A stretch of DNA of 64,000 bases from Athalassotoga saccharophila (GTDB lineage: Bacteria; Thermotogota; Thermotogae; Mesoaciditogales; Mesoaciditogaceae), in the NCBI RefSeq assembly GCF_009936215.1, contig NZ_AP019551.1:1698708-1762707 (forward strand), in the 5' to 3' direction. Positions within the stretch are counted from its first letter, which is position 1. Each line of letters starts with the position of its first letter. The position numbers and the translations under genes are program-made. Positions 8,560 to 16,826 of the stretch are shown here, in pieces. The notes under the pieces were generated by a model. The model did not search any database. It saw only the letters and a program-made list of their open reading frames with translations, and had not been told where the DNA came from.

Positions 8560-8568
8560 TGGTAAAAT
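8560..8568 (+). promoter_or_regulatory. Extended -10 promoter of the purine/hydantoin-type operon
   Basis: TGGTAAAAT (TGn plus a -10 hexamer), 36 bases before the first start codon. No good -35 is seen. A second TTTGGTATGC sequence lies at 8536-8545 and resembles the TTTGGTATA core seen at other promoters in this window. Confidence 0.45.
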
Positions 8569-8604
8569 TTATTTAGTGTGATCTGCAAAGAGGAGGAGAT
8601 CGTC

Positions 8605-9750
8605 ATGATAAAGAAATTAAGAATAATGACTCCAGGACCCACACCTGTACCGGTAGATGTTTTGCTCGAAGGGGCACGCGAAACTCTTTATCACAGAAAT
8701 CCAGAATTTTTGAAAATGTTAGAGACGGCATCGAATGATTTAAAGAGCGTTTTCAGAACTAATGGACACGTTTTCATCTTGGCATCTTCGGGAACAGGTT
8801 CCATGGAGGCGGCGGTGGCGAATACTGTAAACCCGGGGGACAAGGTTATAGCGGTAGTAGGTGGCAAATTCGGCGAGAGGTGGGCAGACCTTTGCAAGGC
8901 ATACAATGCAAATATGATCGAGTTGGATATCGAATGGGGGGATTACCTAAGGCCAGAACAGATTGAGAAGTTGTTAAAAGAAAATCCAGACGTGAAGGTT
9001 GTCTTTACAACCTTAAGCGAAACATCGACGGGCGTTGTTAACGATATAAAGTCAATAGCCGAGATCGTGAAAAAGACAAATGCGCTCCTTGTCGTAGACG
9101 CTGTAAGCGGAATCCTTGCAGAACCTCTTGAGACCGATCTGTGGGGTGTTGACATCGTCGTCGCCGGCTCTCAAAAAGCCTTCATGATGCCTCCAGGCCT
9201 TGCATTCGTTGCGGTGTCCGGTGAAAAGGCATGGAAAAGGATCGAAGAGGTTAAGTCTCCGAGGTACTATTTCGATCTGAGGGCATACAAAAAATCCTAC
9301 ACCGATACCCCTTACACGGGGGCGGTAAATCTCGTCTACCAATTAAACAAAGGTCTCGAAATGATAAAGTCCGAAGGAATTGAAAATGTCTGGGCGCGCC
9401 ACGCCATCTTTGGAAATGCCGTCAGAAAAGGTGTGAAGGCATTAGGGCTCGAACTCTTCGCGAAAAAACCCGGAAACGTCGTGACGGCCGTCAAGGTGCC
9501 GGAAGGCATTGATGGATCGAAATTCTTGAAATTTTGTCGCGAGGAATATGGGATGGTCTTTTCGGAAGGGCAATCCCACCTAAAGGGAAAGATCTTCAGA
9601 GTTTCAAATCTCGGTTATGTCGATAAATTGGACATAATATCAGCAATTGCAACGATAGAGATGGCAATGAACAAATTTGGAAAGAAGGTACCGATGGGAG
9701 CAGGCGTGAAGGCTGCCGAAGAGGTACTTTTGGGAGATGAAAGATCATGA
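8605..9750 (+). CDS. Class V (AGXT/serine-glyoxylate type) PLP aminotransferase
   Basis: Fold-type I PLP enzyme of 381 residues, first gene of the seven-gene operon. The family shows in TPGPTPVP at the N-terminus, SSGTGSMEAA (cofactor phosphate loop), VVDAVSGILAEP (the Asp holding the pyridine ring) and VAGSQKAFMMPPG with the Schiff-base Lys at ~191. ATG 8605 is chosen because GAGGAGGAG precedes it. It overlaps the SerA-like gene by ATGA. In other Thermotogota, as I recall, this enzyme paired with SerA makes serine, transferring an amino group to phosphohydroxypyruvate. Alternatives suggested by the operon are ureidoglycine-glyoxylate (PucG-like) or beta-alanine aminotransferase. The family is sure; the substrate is not. 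Confidence 0.87.
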   Translation: MIKKLRIMTPGPTPVPVDVLLEGARETLYHRNPEFLKMLETASNDLKSVFRTNGHVFILASSGTGSMEAAVANTVNPGDKVIAVVGGKFGERWADLCKAYNANMIELDIEWGDYLRPEQIEKLLKENPDVKVVFTTLSETSTGVVNDIKSIAEIVKKTNALLVVDAVSGILAEPLETDLWGVDIVVAGSQKAFMMPPGLAFVAVSGEKAWKRIEEVKSPRYYFDLRAYKKSYTDTPYTGAVNLVYQLNKGLEMIKSEGIENVWARHAIFGNAVRKGVKALGLELFAKKPGNVVTAVKVPEGIDGSKFLKFCREEYGMVFSEGQSHLKGKIFRVSNLGYVDKLDIISAIATIEMAMNKFGKKVPMGAGVKAAEEVLLGDERS

Positions 9751-10664
9751 AGTTCAAAGTTTTAGTCAACGATCCTCTTGCTCCAGATGCGATAAAGATC
9801 CTAAAAAACGCGAATTTAGAGGTAGAGGAGAGAGAATATTCGAAAGAAGATCTGCCAAAGCACATTGGAGAATACGATGGAATAATAGTAAGAAGTGCGA
9901 CAAAGGTTACAAAAGAGGTCATAGAGGCTGGAAAAAAGTTAAAGGTCATAGGACGTGCCGGAGTCGGCCTCGATAACATAGATTTAAACGCTGCGAAAGC
10001 GCACAATGTAACTGTCTTGAGCACTCCCACGGCAAATGCGATAAGCGTTGCAGAACTCGTTTTTGGGTTTATGATCTCGGTATCGCGCCACATTGTAACT
10101 GGCACTGCAACTTTAAGAGATGGAAAGTGGGAAAAGAAAACCCTTGAAGGAGTTGAACTTTACGGCAAAACCCTCGGCATAATAGGCTTTGGAAATATAG
10201 GGGCAGAGGTTGCAAAAAGGGCCTTTGCATTTGGAATGAAGGTCATAACCTACGATGTAATTCAAAACAAGCGCGGTCTTGAGGTCGAATTCGTTCCTTT
10301 AAATGATCTCCTTAAAAATTCAGATTACATAACTGTCCACCTTCCACTTTTGGATTCGACAAAACACATAATATCCGATGCACAATTCTCGATGATGAAA
10401 AAATCCGCGATTTTTGTTCATGCGGCACGTGGCGGGATAGTAGATGATAGGGCACTTTTGAACGCTCTAAAGACCGGCAAAATCGCAGGCGCTGCCCTTG
10501 ATGTCTTTGAATCAGAACCATTGGACGAGATCGGCCGCCAGATCGTCTCGATGCCAAATGTTGTCGCAACGCCGCATCTTGGCGCCTCAACGATAGAAGC
10601 ACAGGGCAGGGTGGGACGTGAGATAGCGGAAAAAATCGTAGAATTCTTCAAAGGGGTGAAGTGA
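9747..10664 (+). CDS. serA: D-3-phosphoglycerate dehydrogenase-like 2-hydroxyacid dehydrogenase (short form)
   Basis: NAD-dependent D-2-hydroxyacid dehydrogenase of 305 residues. It has the substrate segment GRAGVGLDNID, the Rossmann motif GFGNIGAEVAKRAFAFG, catalytic Arg in HAARGGIVDDRAL, Glu in DVFESEPL and His in VATPHLGAST. It lacks the C-terminal ACT/ASB regulatory domains of longer SerA proteins, so no serine feedback site is present. The gene overlaps the aminotransferase by 4 bases and ends directly before the YgeY start. With the aminotransferase it would give the first two steps of the phosphorylated serine pathway. In this operon it could instead act on glyoxylate, hydroxypyruvate or another 2-oxoacid. 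Confidence 0.85.
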   Translation: MKFKVLVNDPLAPDAIKILKNANLEVEEREYSKEDLPKHIGEYDGIIVRSATKVTKEVIEAGKKLKVIGRAGVGLDNIDLNAAKAHNVTVLSTPTANAISVAELVFGFMISVSRHIVTGTATLRDGKWEKKTLEGVELYGKTLGIIGFGNIGAEVAKRAFAFGMKVITYDVIQNKRGLEVEFVPLNDLLKNSDYITVHLPLLDSTKHIISDAQFSMMKKSAIFVHAARGGIVDDRALLNALKTGKIAGAALDVFESEPLDEIGRQIVSMPNVVATPHLGASTIEAQGRVGREIAEKIVEFFKGVK

Positions 10665-11864
10665 ATGGTATCTCCACAGGACATATTGAAAAAGGCCTAC
10701 GAGTACGAAAAAGATGTCGCGCAATTTTTGAGAGACATAGTGGCCATTCCAAGTTATTCCGGTCAGGAAAAGGCCGTTGTTGACAGAATCGCAGCGGAGA
10801 TGAAAAAGGTTGGCTTCGACGAGATCAAAATAGATGGCCTTGGGAATATCTTTGGAAGAATTGGGAATGGAAAGACGAAGATAGCCATGGATGCGCATAT
10901 CGATGTTGTCGGGATTGGAGATCCAACCCAGTGGAAACATGATCCTTTTAAGGGTAAGGTGGAAAATGGGATAATTTACGGAAGGGGCGCCGGAGATCAA
11001 AAGGCCGGCATGGCCTCTATGGTGTATGCCGGGAAGATAATAAAAGATCTTCATCTTGAAGGAGATTACACACTCTACGTTGTTGGATCTGTGATGGAAG
11101 AGGAATGCGATGGATTATGCTGGCAATACATAGTCAAAGAGGATAAATTCATTCCAGATTACGTTGTAATAACGGAACCTACGAATCTCAATATCTACAG
11201 GGGCCACAGGGGAAGAATAGAGGTTGAAATCAGGACGAAGGGTAAATCTGCTCACGCGGCAATGCCGGAGCGTGGAGAAAATGCCATCTACAAAATGGCA
11301 AGGATAATTTTGGGAATTGAAAAGTTAAATGAGAAACTCAAAGTCGATCCATTTTTGGGAAAGGGGACGGTTGTGGTATCACAGATCTTCTTCAAATCCC
11401 CATCAGAAAATGCTGTCGCCGATGAGTGCACGATCCATATAGACAGAAGGCTTACAGCGGGAGAAACAAAAGAAAGTGCCATCGAAGAGTTCAAAAAGGT
11501 TATAAAAGAGGCCGGAGTTGAGGCCGAGGTGATCGAGTTAACCTACCATGGAAAGGCCTACACGGGGAAGGAATACTCTGCGGAAAAGTATTTCAGAACA
11601 TGGGTTATGGACGAAAAATCCGAAGTAGTTCAGGCCGCCGTCAAGACCTACAGAGAACTTTTTGGATCTGAGCCCAAGGTAGACAAATGGAATTTTTCAA
11701 CCAATGGAGTCGCAACGGCAGGTCTTTTCAAAATACCGACCGTGGGCTTTGGCCCTGCTAATGAGATATATGCCCACGGTATTGACGATCAGGCACCAAT
11801 AGATCATCTTGTAAAAGCGGCTGCTTTTTACGCATATTTACCTCAAAAAATAGTGAAGGAGTGA
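10665..11864 (+). CDS. ygeY: M20-family metallohydrolase, YgeY type
   Basis: Zinc-dependent amide hydrolase of the M20 peptidase/deacylase clan, 399 residues. Metal ligands and catalytic residues are all visible: DAHIDVVG, GRGAGDQKAGMASMV, the Glu pair in MEEECDG, TEPT, and YAHGIDDQAPIDHL near the end. KWKHDPFKGKVENG-like spacing and GAGDQKAGM are typical of the YgeY branch, which sits in anaerobic purine/uric acid gene clusters. It is usually annotated as a putative selenium-metabolism hydrolase. The ATG abuts the preceding TGA, with GGGGTG nine bases upstream. The YgfK/YgeW/HyuA/SsnA-type neighbours support a role in ring-opened purine or ureide hydrolysis. It could also be an N-carbamoyl amino acid hydrolase. 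Confidence 0.85.
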   Translation: MVSPQDILKKAYEYEKDVAQFLRDIVAIPSYSGQEKAVVDRIAAEMKKVGFDEIKIDGLGNIFGRIGNGKTKIAMDAHIDVVGIGDPTQWKHDPFKGKVENGIIYGRGAGDQKAGMASMVYAGKIIKDLHLEGDYTLYVVGSVMEEECDGLCWQYIVKEDKFIPDYVVITEPTNLNIYRGHRGRIEVEIRTKGKSAHAAMPERGENAIYKMARIILGIEKLNEKLKVDPFLGKGTVVVSQIFFKSPSENAVADECTIHIDRRLTAGETKESAIEEFKKVIKEAGVEAEVIELTYHGKAYTGKEYSAEKYFRTWVMDEKSEVVQAAVKTYRELFGSEPKVDKWNFSTNGVATAGLFKIPTVGFGPANEIYAHGIDDQAPIDHLVKAAAFYAYLPQKIVKE

Positions 11865-11868
11865 TAAA

Positions 11869-12879
11869 ATGGGTACTCTGTTGCGCGGAAGACATTTCAT
11901 TACGACGCAAGATTTCACAAAGGAAGAAATCGATCTGATGTTAGAAACTTCCTTTGATCTCAAAAGGAGGTTTGCAAGGGATGAGTTAACGCCATGGCTG
12001 CTCTACAAAACGGTCTTCATGATCTTCTACGATGAATCGACAAGGACAAGAAACTCAATAGAGGCCGGTATAACCCAGTTAGGCGGCCATGCCCATTATC
12101 TCGTGCCTGAAATGATGCAGGCGCATCATGGAGAAACGCCCGCCGACACGGCCAAGGTTTTGAGCAGATTCGGTCATGCGATAGCGGTAAGACATTGCGC
12201 ATTCGGACAGGGAAATAAGTTCTTAAGAGATCTCGCGGCAAATTCGAATGTTCCAGTTTTGAACCTTCAGGATGATGTCTACCATCCAATGCAGGTTTTA
12301 GCCGATCTGATGACCATTCAAGAAAGGTTTGGAAAGAACCTAAAAGGTCTTAAGGTTGGAATAAGTTGGGCTTACGCGGAAAGCCATCTTAAACCACTTT
12401 CGGTACCTCAATCTCAGATATTACTCTTTGCAAGGTATGGAATGGACATAACTCTTGCCTATCCGGAGGGATTCGATCTGATGCCGGACATCGTCAAGCA
12501 GGCAAAACTCAACGCCGAGGCCGGAGAAGGTAAGTTGACGATAACGCATAATATGGATGAGGCATTCAAAGATGCGGACGTCGTCATTCCAAAATCATGG
12601 GGAGGATTTTACACTATACCCAATCCATTGGAAGCAGACAAATACAAGGACAAAATATGGGCCGAGGCTGCAAAGCACAAGGACTGGATATGCGACGAAA
12701 GAAGAATGAGCCTTACAAAGAAACATTCGGTGTACATGCATGCCCTTCCGGCAGATCGCGGAAAAGAGGTTGTTGATTCGGTTATAGATGGCCCACATTC
12801 GATAGTTTGGGACGAGGCCGAAAACAGGCTTCACACGGCGAAGGCTGTTATGGCCTTGACTATGGGAGGAAGGCCTTGA
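11869..12879 (+). CDS. ygeW: Knotted carbamoyltransferase, YgeW type
   Basis: Member of the aspartate/ornithine carbamoyltransferase family, 336 residues. The carbamoyl-phosphate site is intact: STRTR at 57-61 and YHPMQVLADL (HPxQ). The second-substrate region reads HALPADRGKEV, unlike the HCLPA of ornithine carbamoyltransferase, and fits the YgeW branch of still debated substrate. It would either carbamoylate an amine or, more likely in a breakdown operon, phosphorolyse a ureido compound to carbamoyl phosphate, which can yield ATP via carbamate kinase. No carbamate kinase gene is in the window. The ATG is 4 bases after the YgeY stop with an AAGGAG SD. Confidence 0.87.
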   Translation: MGTLLRGRHFITTQDFTKEEIDLMLETSFDLKRRFARDELTPWLLYKTVFMIFYDESTRTRNSIEAGITQLGGHAHYLVPEMMQAHHGETPADTAKVLSRFGHAIAVRHCAFGQGNKFLRDLAANSNVPVLNLQDDVYHPMQVLADLMTIQERFGKNLKGLKVGISWAYAESHLKPLSVPQSQILLFARYGMDITLAYPEGFDLMPDIVKQAKLNAEAGEGKLTITHNMDEAFKDADVVIPKSWGGFYTIPNPLEADKYKDKIWAEAAKHKDWICDERRMSLTKKHSVYMHALPADRGKEVVDSVIDGPHSIVWDEAENRLHTAKAVMALTMGGRP

Positions 12880-14273
12880 ACGATTTGGGAATAACAGGTG
12901 GAAAGATCTTTGACGGCTTCAGATCGTACATTGCGAATATTTACATCAGAGATGGTCGCATAACTGCGATCACCTCTGATTATCTCGAATCAAAAGAAAA
13001 TTACTCTGCTGTTGGCAAGTACGTTATGCCCGGCCTTATAGATCCTCACGTGCATTTTTCGCTTTCTTTGGGTAAATACAGATCGGCAGACGATTTTGAA
13101 TCTGGATCTGTAAGTGCCGCCTTTGGAGGAATTACGACTTACATCGATTTTTTAGATCCGGTTACACACGAAAATGAAATAGAGGAAAAGTTTTTAAAAA
13201 GATTGAAAGAGGCAAAAAATTCTCACATAGATTATTCATTCCACATGACTATAGCCCATCCGGACATCGATCCGGTTACCCTTGCAAAACGCACTCTCGC
13301 CTTAGGAATAAATAGCATAAAAACCTTCACAACCTACAGCACATCAAACCGCATGACAGATAACGGATATATTTTGGATTTACTCTCGATAACGAGGAAA
13401 TATGGAATAATCGAAACCTTTCACGCTGAAGATGACGCCATAATACTTCACAGATCGAAGATAAAAGAAAAGCACTTGCCTCAGGATCTCCCATTTTTGC
13501 ATCCTTCTGAATCTGAAGCATCGGCTGCCATGAGTATAGTGACAATGGCAAAATTGACAAATGGTCAGGCTTACATCGTTCACAATTCGAGCGGCCTTTC
13601 AGTTCAAATGATAAAGCAGTTAGACGCTTTCGAAAATGTGAGACTTGAAACGTGTCCTCAATATCTTGTCCTAAATGATACTCTGTATGAAAGAGACGAT
13701 GCTTATCTTTACACATTGGTTCCTCCTTTAAGATCTCGCTTGGAATCATTTTACCTTTACGAGGCACTCAAAGATGGATCGATCTCGACTGTCGGAACTG
13801 ATCACTGTCCATTCACAAAAGCAGAAAAGTTTGAAAACAGGCTCAATTACGATTCGATGCCAAATGGAATCGGTGGGGTTGAGACATCCTTCGTTTTGCT
13901 TTACAACAAGGATCGATCGGAAAAAATCATCAACGATCTTGTGAGAGTGCAAAGTGTCAACGTTGCCGAAACCTTTGGCCTTAAAAACAAGGGAAAGATC
14001 GTCGTAGGTGCCGATGCAGATATAGCGATCTTCGATCCGACTTTTAAATGGACAATTGGCATATCAAATCTCCACACAAAGGCGGACTACACGCCATATG
14101 AAGGAAGAGATGTGATCGGCAAATTCGTCTCTGTCTTATCGAGAGGAAGATTCGTCATCAAAGACGGAGAATTTGTCGGAAAAAGGCTAAGAGGAAAGTT
14201 CGTAAAAAGGAGGAAAGTCTTTTGGCCTACACGATCGGAAATGCCGTTATTTACACGGGAGATGAACTTATAG
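12876..14273 (+). CDS. hyuA: Dihydropyrimidinase/hydantoinase-family amidohydrolase (HyuA)
   Basis: Binuclear-zinc cyclic amidohydrolase of 465 residues that opens hydantoin- or dihydropyrimidine-like rings. Metal ligands are present: DPHVH (His58, His60), the carbamylated Lys in SIKTF near 150, FHAEDDA, YIVHNSS and the Asp in GTDHCPF. The frame is open further upstream inside ygeW. TTG 12876 is chosen because GGGAGGA lies five bases upstream and it overlaps the ygeW stop as TTGA. The C-terminal tail overlaps the next gene by 52 bases, and its last ~17 codons may be non-essential. In purine-degradation clusters HyuA is thought to act on a ring intermediate after xanthine or uric acid reduction. 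Confidence 0.9.
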   Translation: MNDLGITGGKIFDGFRSYIANIYIRDGRITAITSDYLESKENYSAVGKYVMPGLIDPHVHFSLSLGKYRSADDFESGSVSAAFGGITTYIDFLDPVTHENEIEEKFLKRLKEAKNSHIDYSFHMTIAHPDIDPVTLAKRTLALGINSIKTFTTYSTSNRMTDNGYILDLLSITRKYGIIETFHAEDDAIILHRSKIKEKHLPQDLPFLHPSESEASAAMSIVTMAKLTNGQAYIVHNSSGLSVQMIKQLDAFENVRLETCPQYLVLNDTLYERDDAYLYTLVPPLRSRLESFYLYEALKDGSISTVGTDHCPFTKAEKFENRLNYDSMPNGIGGVETSFVLLYNKDRSEKIINDLVRVQSVNVAETFGLKNKGKIVVGADADIAIFDPTFKWTIGISNLHTKADYTPYEGRDVIGKFVSVLSRGRFVIKDGEFVGKRLRGKFVKRRKVFWPTRSEMPLFTREMNL

Positions 14274-15508
14274 AAGACGGTTACGTCTCCTTTGAAGATC
14301 ATATAATCTCGGCCGGTAAGATGGGTGATTTGAAATCAAAGATAGATTACAACGCACACGGAATGCTTTTAATGCCGGCGTGGATCAACGCACACACCCA
14401 TATTTATTCGTCTCTCGCGAGAGGAATGAACATTCAATTCAACCCAAAAACATTTACCCAGATACTCGATCAACTATGGTGGAAACTCGATAGAAATTTA
14501 GGCCGTGCCGAAATAGAGGCAAGCGCTTACGCGGCTGCGGCCGATCTTATTCACGCAGGTGTATCGACGATCTTCGATCACCATTCAAGCCAGAACTTCA
14601 TCAAAGGATCTTTATCCATTTTAAAAAGTGTCATTGTCGATACTGCCGGAATGAGAGGAATTTTCTGCCACGAAACGAGCGATAGAGATGGAACCCAGAT
14701 CGAGTCTATAGAAGAAAATTTAGATTTTTACAAATCGAATAGATCCAATACAGTTTCCGGCATGATGGGATTGCACGCTTCATTTACCTTAAGCGATACC
14801 ACCCTAAGAGACGTTTCGAAAGCGTGCGATGGAAAGGTACCAATCCATATCCATGTTGCCGAAGGGATAGAAGACGAGTTGTATTCGATAAACGATTATG
14901 GTATCAGAATAATCGAAAGACTTGACAAATATGGACTAACCATCCCAAATTCTATCTATGCGCATTGCATACATATAGACGAATCCGAGGCAGAGACGAT
15001 AGGCAAAAGCAGAGGATTTATAGCAAATGCGACCCAGTCTAATATGAACAACGCCGTTGGGATAGCGGACATAAAAATGCTAAGTAAACACACGAAGGTA
15101 GTCATAGGCGATGATGGATTCGGCTTTTCTCCACCCTTCGATTTGAGAATAACCCCTCTCGGTCAGAAGATCGCAAAAAATTCTCCAACTGCCTTTTCGA
15201 CTGTCGATTTGAAATCTTTGATAGACAATACCTTTGAACTCGCATCTAACCATCTCAACTCAAAGTTTGGAAAGATAAAGACCGGATATGCGGCCGATCT
15301 TATGCTAATAGATTACAGATCCCCAACGCCTATGATCAAAGAGAACTTCTGGGATCATATATTCTTTGGAATTGGTGCACCGGTAAGATCTCTCTTTATC
15401 AACGGCAAACCCGTAATGATAGATGGTGAAATAAAGACCTTCGATGAAGGTGAAGCGAAAAAAGAGTCCAGAAGGATAGCCCAAATTCTGTGGGACAAAT
15501 TAAAGTAA
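14222..15508 (+). CDS. ssnA: SsnA-type amidohydrolase/aminohydrolase
   Basis: Amidohydrolase-superfamily protein of 428 residues related to guanine/cytosine deaminase-like enzymes and to SsnA of the purine-degradation cluster. Metal-site residues: WINAHTHIYSSLARGM (His58, His60), HVAEG, YAHCIHIDESE and the Asp in VIGDDGFGFSP. The SsnA signature of a GDDGFG-like loop followed by a short C-terminal beta domain (TGYAADLMLIDYRSPTP) is present. The start is TTG with AAAAGGAGGAAAG upstream, 52 bases inside the end of hyuA. Proposed role: deamination or hydrolysis of a purine-derived ring or ureide. Confidence 0.86.
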   Translation: MAYTIGNAVIYTGDELIEDGYVSFEDHIISAGKMGDLKSKIDYNAHGMLLMPAWINAHTHIYSSLARGMNIQFNPKTFTQILDQLWWKLDRNLGRAEIEASAYAAAADLIHAGVSTIFDHHSSQNFIKGSLSILKSVIVDTAGMRGIFCHETSDRDGTQIESIEENLDFYKSNRSNTVSGMMGLHASFTLSDTTLRDVSKACDGKVPIHIHVAEGIEDELYSINDYGIRIIERLDKYGLTIPNSIYAHCIHIDESEAETIGKSRGFIANATQSNMNNAVGIADIKMLSKHTKVVIGDDGFGFSPPFDLRITPLGQKIAKNSPTAFSTVDLKSLIDNTFELASNHLNSKFGKIKTGYAADLMLIDYRSPTPMIKENFWDHIFFGIGAPVRSLFINGKPVMIDGEIKTFDEGEAKKESRRIAQILWDKLK

Positions 15509-15521
15509 GGGGGGAGAAAAG

Positions 15522-16601
15522 ATGGATCTTTCTACCGAAATAGCAGGACTTAAACTCGAAAACCCTCTAATGCCGGCAGCAGGCCCGCTGACGGGCGATG
15601 ATAAAAAAATGAAATACGTAGCCTCTCTCGGTGTTGGAGCAATGGTGACAAAGACGATCTCCACCGAGGCAGCAAAGGTCCCAAGGCCCTGTATCGTCGC
15701 AACAAAAGATTACGTTGTAAACGCAGAGTTGTGGTCAGAATATGGACCAGACAAATGGATAGAGGAATTCTTGCCGGGAATTCAATCTTTAAGAATTCCA
15801 AAGATCATAAGCATAGGATATTCAAAATCACAGATAGAATATCTCGTGCCACGATTAAAAGATTTCGGAGATGCCTTTGAAATCTCAACCCATTACACCG
15901 GAAAGGATATAGCACCAATAATCGAGATCGCAAAAAGCGCGATAAAATTATCGAAAAAACCCGTATTCATGAAGGTTAGCCCTCACATGCCTGATCCCGT
16001 AGAATTCGCTCAAAAAATGAAGGAAATCGGTGTATCTGGCATAGTCGCCGTTAACTCTTTTGGACCCGTTTATTACGTTGATCCAAAGTTCGGTCATCCA
16101 ACTCTCGGATCTGAGAATAGATATGGCTGGATCTCCGGACCGATAATAAAGCCAATCGCGCTTTCAATAGTCCTGAGAATAAAGCAAAACGTCGATATAC
16201 CGGTCATTGGAGTTGGGGGAGTAAGGACTGCCGACGATCTCGTCGATTTTCTTGAAGTTGGGGCATCGGCCGTCGGAATGCTTTCATCCGCTTTGATATA
16301 CGGTAAAGAACAGTACAGAAGGATAATCAGCGGTCTTGAGATGGCTCTGAAAAAAAGAGGATACGCGTCCTTAAAAGACGCGATAGGGAGCAAAATCGAA
16401 AAAAAACCTGCTGAATTCACGGTGAGAAATCCTCAAATAGATACTCAAAAGTGCACACTTTGTAAAATGTGCGAATATGTATGCCCCTACTTTGCCATAA
16501 CGGTAACAGATCACGTTGAGGTTGACACAGATGCATGCTTTGGATGTGGACTGTGTCAGACAAGGTGTCCGGTCGATGCGATAAGCGGTGTACTTGGATA
16601 A
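15522..16601 (+). CDS. PreA-like dihydropyrimidine/dihydroorotate dehydrogenase with two 4Fe-4S clusters
   Basis: An FMN-dependent TIM-barrel oxidoreductase (~residues 1-300) fused to a bacterial-type ferredoxin domain. The barrel shows LENPLMPAAGPLTG, PVFMKVSPHM, VAVNSFGP, GVGGVRTADDL and GASAVGMLSSALIYG. The C-terminal clusters are CTLCKMCEYVCP and CFGCGLCQTRCP. This layout matches PreA, the catalytic subunit of NAD-dependent dihydropyrimidine dehydrogenase. It is also the barrel part of much larger YgfK proteins (~1,000 residues), but at 359 residues it is only that module. No PreT/FAD partner lies beside it. As the last gene of the operon it probably supplies the ring-reducing step, with electrons from an unlinked partner or ferredoxin. 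Confidence 0.85.
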   Translation: MDLSTEIAGLKLENPLMPAAGPLTGDDKKMKYVASLGVGAMVTKTISTEAAKVPRPCIVATKDYVVNAELWSEYGPDKWIEEFLPGIQSLRIPKIISIGYSKSQIEYLVPRLKDFGDAFEISTHYTGKDIAPIIEIAKSAIKLSKKPVFMKVSPHMPDPVEFAQKMKEIGVSGIVAVNSFGPVYYVDPKFGHPTLGSENRYGWISGPIIKPIALSIVLRIKQNVDIPVIGVGGVRTADDLVDFLEVGASAVGMLSSALIYGKEQYRRIISGLEMALKKRGYASLKDAIGSKIEKKPAEFTVRNPQIDTQKCTLCKMCEYVCPYFAITVTDHVEVDTDACFGCGLCQTRCPVDAISGVLG

Positions 16602-16618
16602 CTTTGCAAAATTATAAC

Positions 16619-16651
16619 AACAATTCCGGCATGATTGCCGGAATTTGTTTT
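16619..16651 (+). terminator. Intrinsic terminator of the purine/hydantoin-type operon
   Basis: AATTCCGGCA / TGCCGGAATT stem with a TGAT loop, extended by flanking A-T pairs to about 13 bp and followed by TTTTT. It lies 18 bases after the stop of the PreA-like gene. The remainder of 16652-16769 is AT-rich with nothing recognised. Confidence 0.9.
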
Positions 16652-16769
16652 TACATTCAGTATGTAGAGATAAATTCTGAATTATCATGAAATTTTATGA
16701 AATAGAAAGATTATTTAATTTATTGTTTATTTTCAACTATATTTGGCAAAAAAACACGATATTTAGCGT

Positions 16770-16815
16770 TTGATCGGGATAGAAAATTATAATATAATTT
16801 TTGAAAACGTTTGCA
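16770..16815 (+). promoter_or_regulatory. Promoter and LacI-type operator of the ribose-type transport operon
   Basis: -35 TTGATC (16770-16775), 17-base spacer, -10 TATAAT (16793-16798). Four bases further, TGAAAACGTTTGCA (16802-16815) is a 12/14 palindrome with the central CG typical of LacI/CcpA-type operators. It lies between the -10 and the regulator start codon, so autorepression is likely. Confidence 0.8.
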
Positions 16816-16826
16816 AGGTGAAGAAA

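Noticed and set aside
9596-10105. 169-codon minus-strand frame opposite the aminotransferase and SerA genes
   Set aside because: Shadow of two clearly coding frames; no family features.
14222-14273. Frameshift between hyuA and ssnA
   Set aside because: Both frames are complete with their own stop and start; ssnA has a strong SD. The 52-base overlap is a genuine overlap, not a broken gene.
16652-16769. Possible small gene or RNA in the AT-rich stretch after the purine operon terminator
   Set aside because: No start with SD, no conserved RNA motif and no stable stem beyond the terminator itself.
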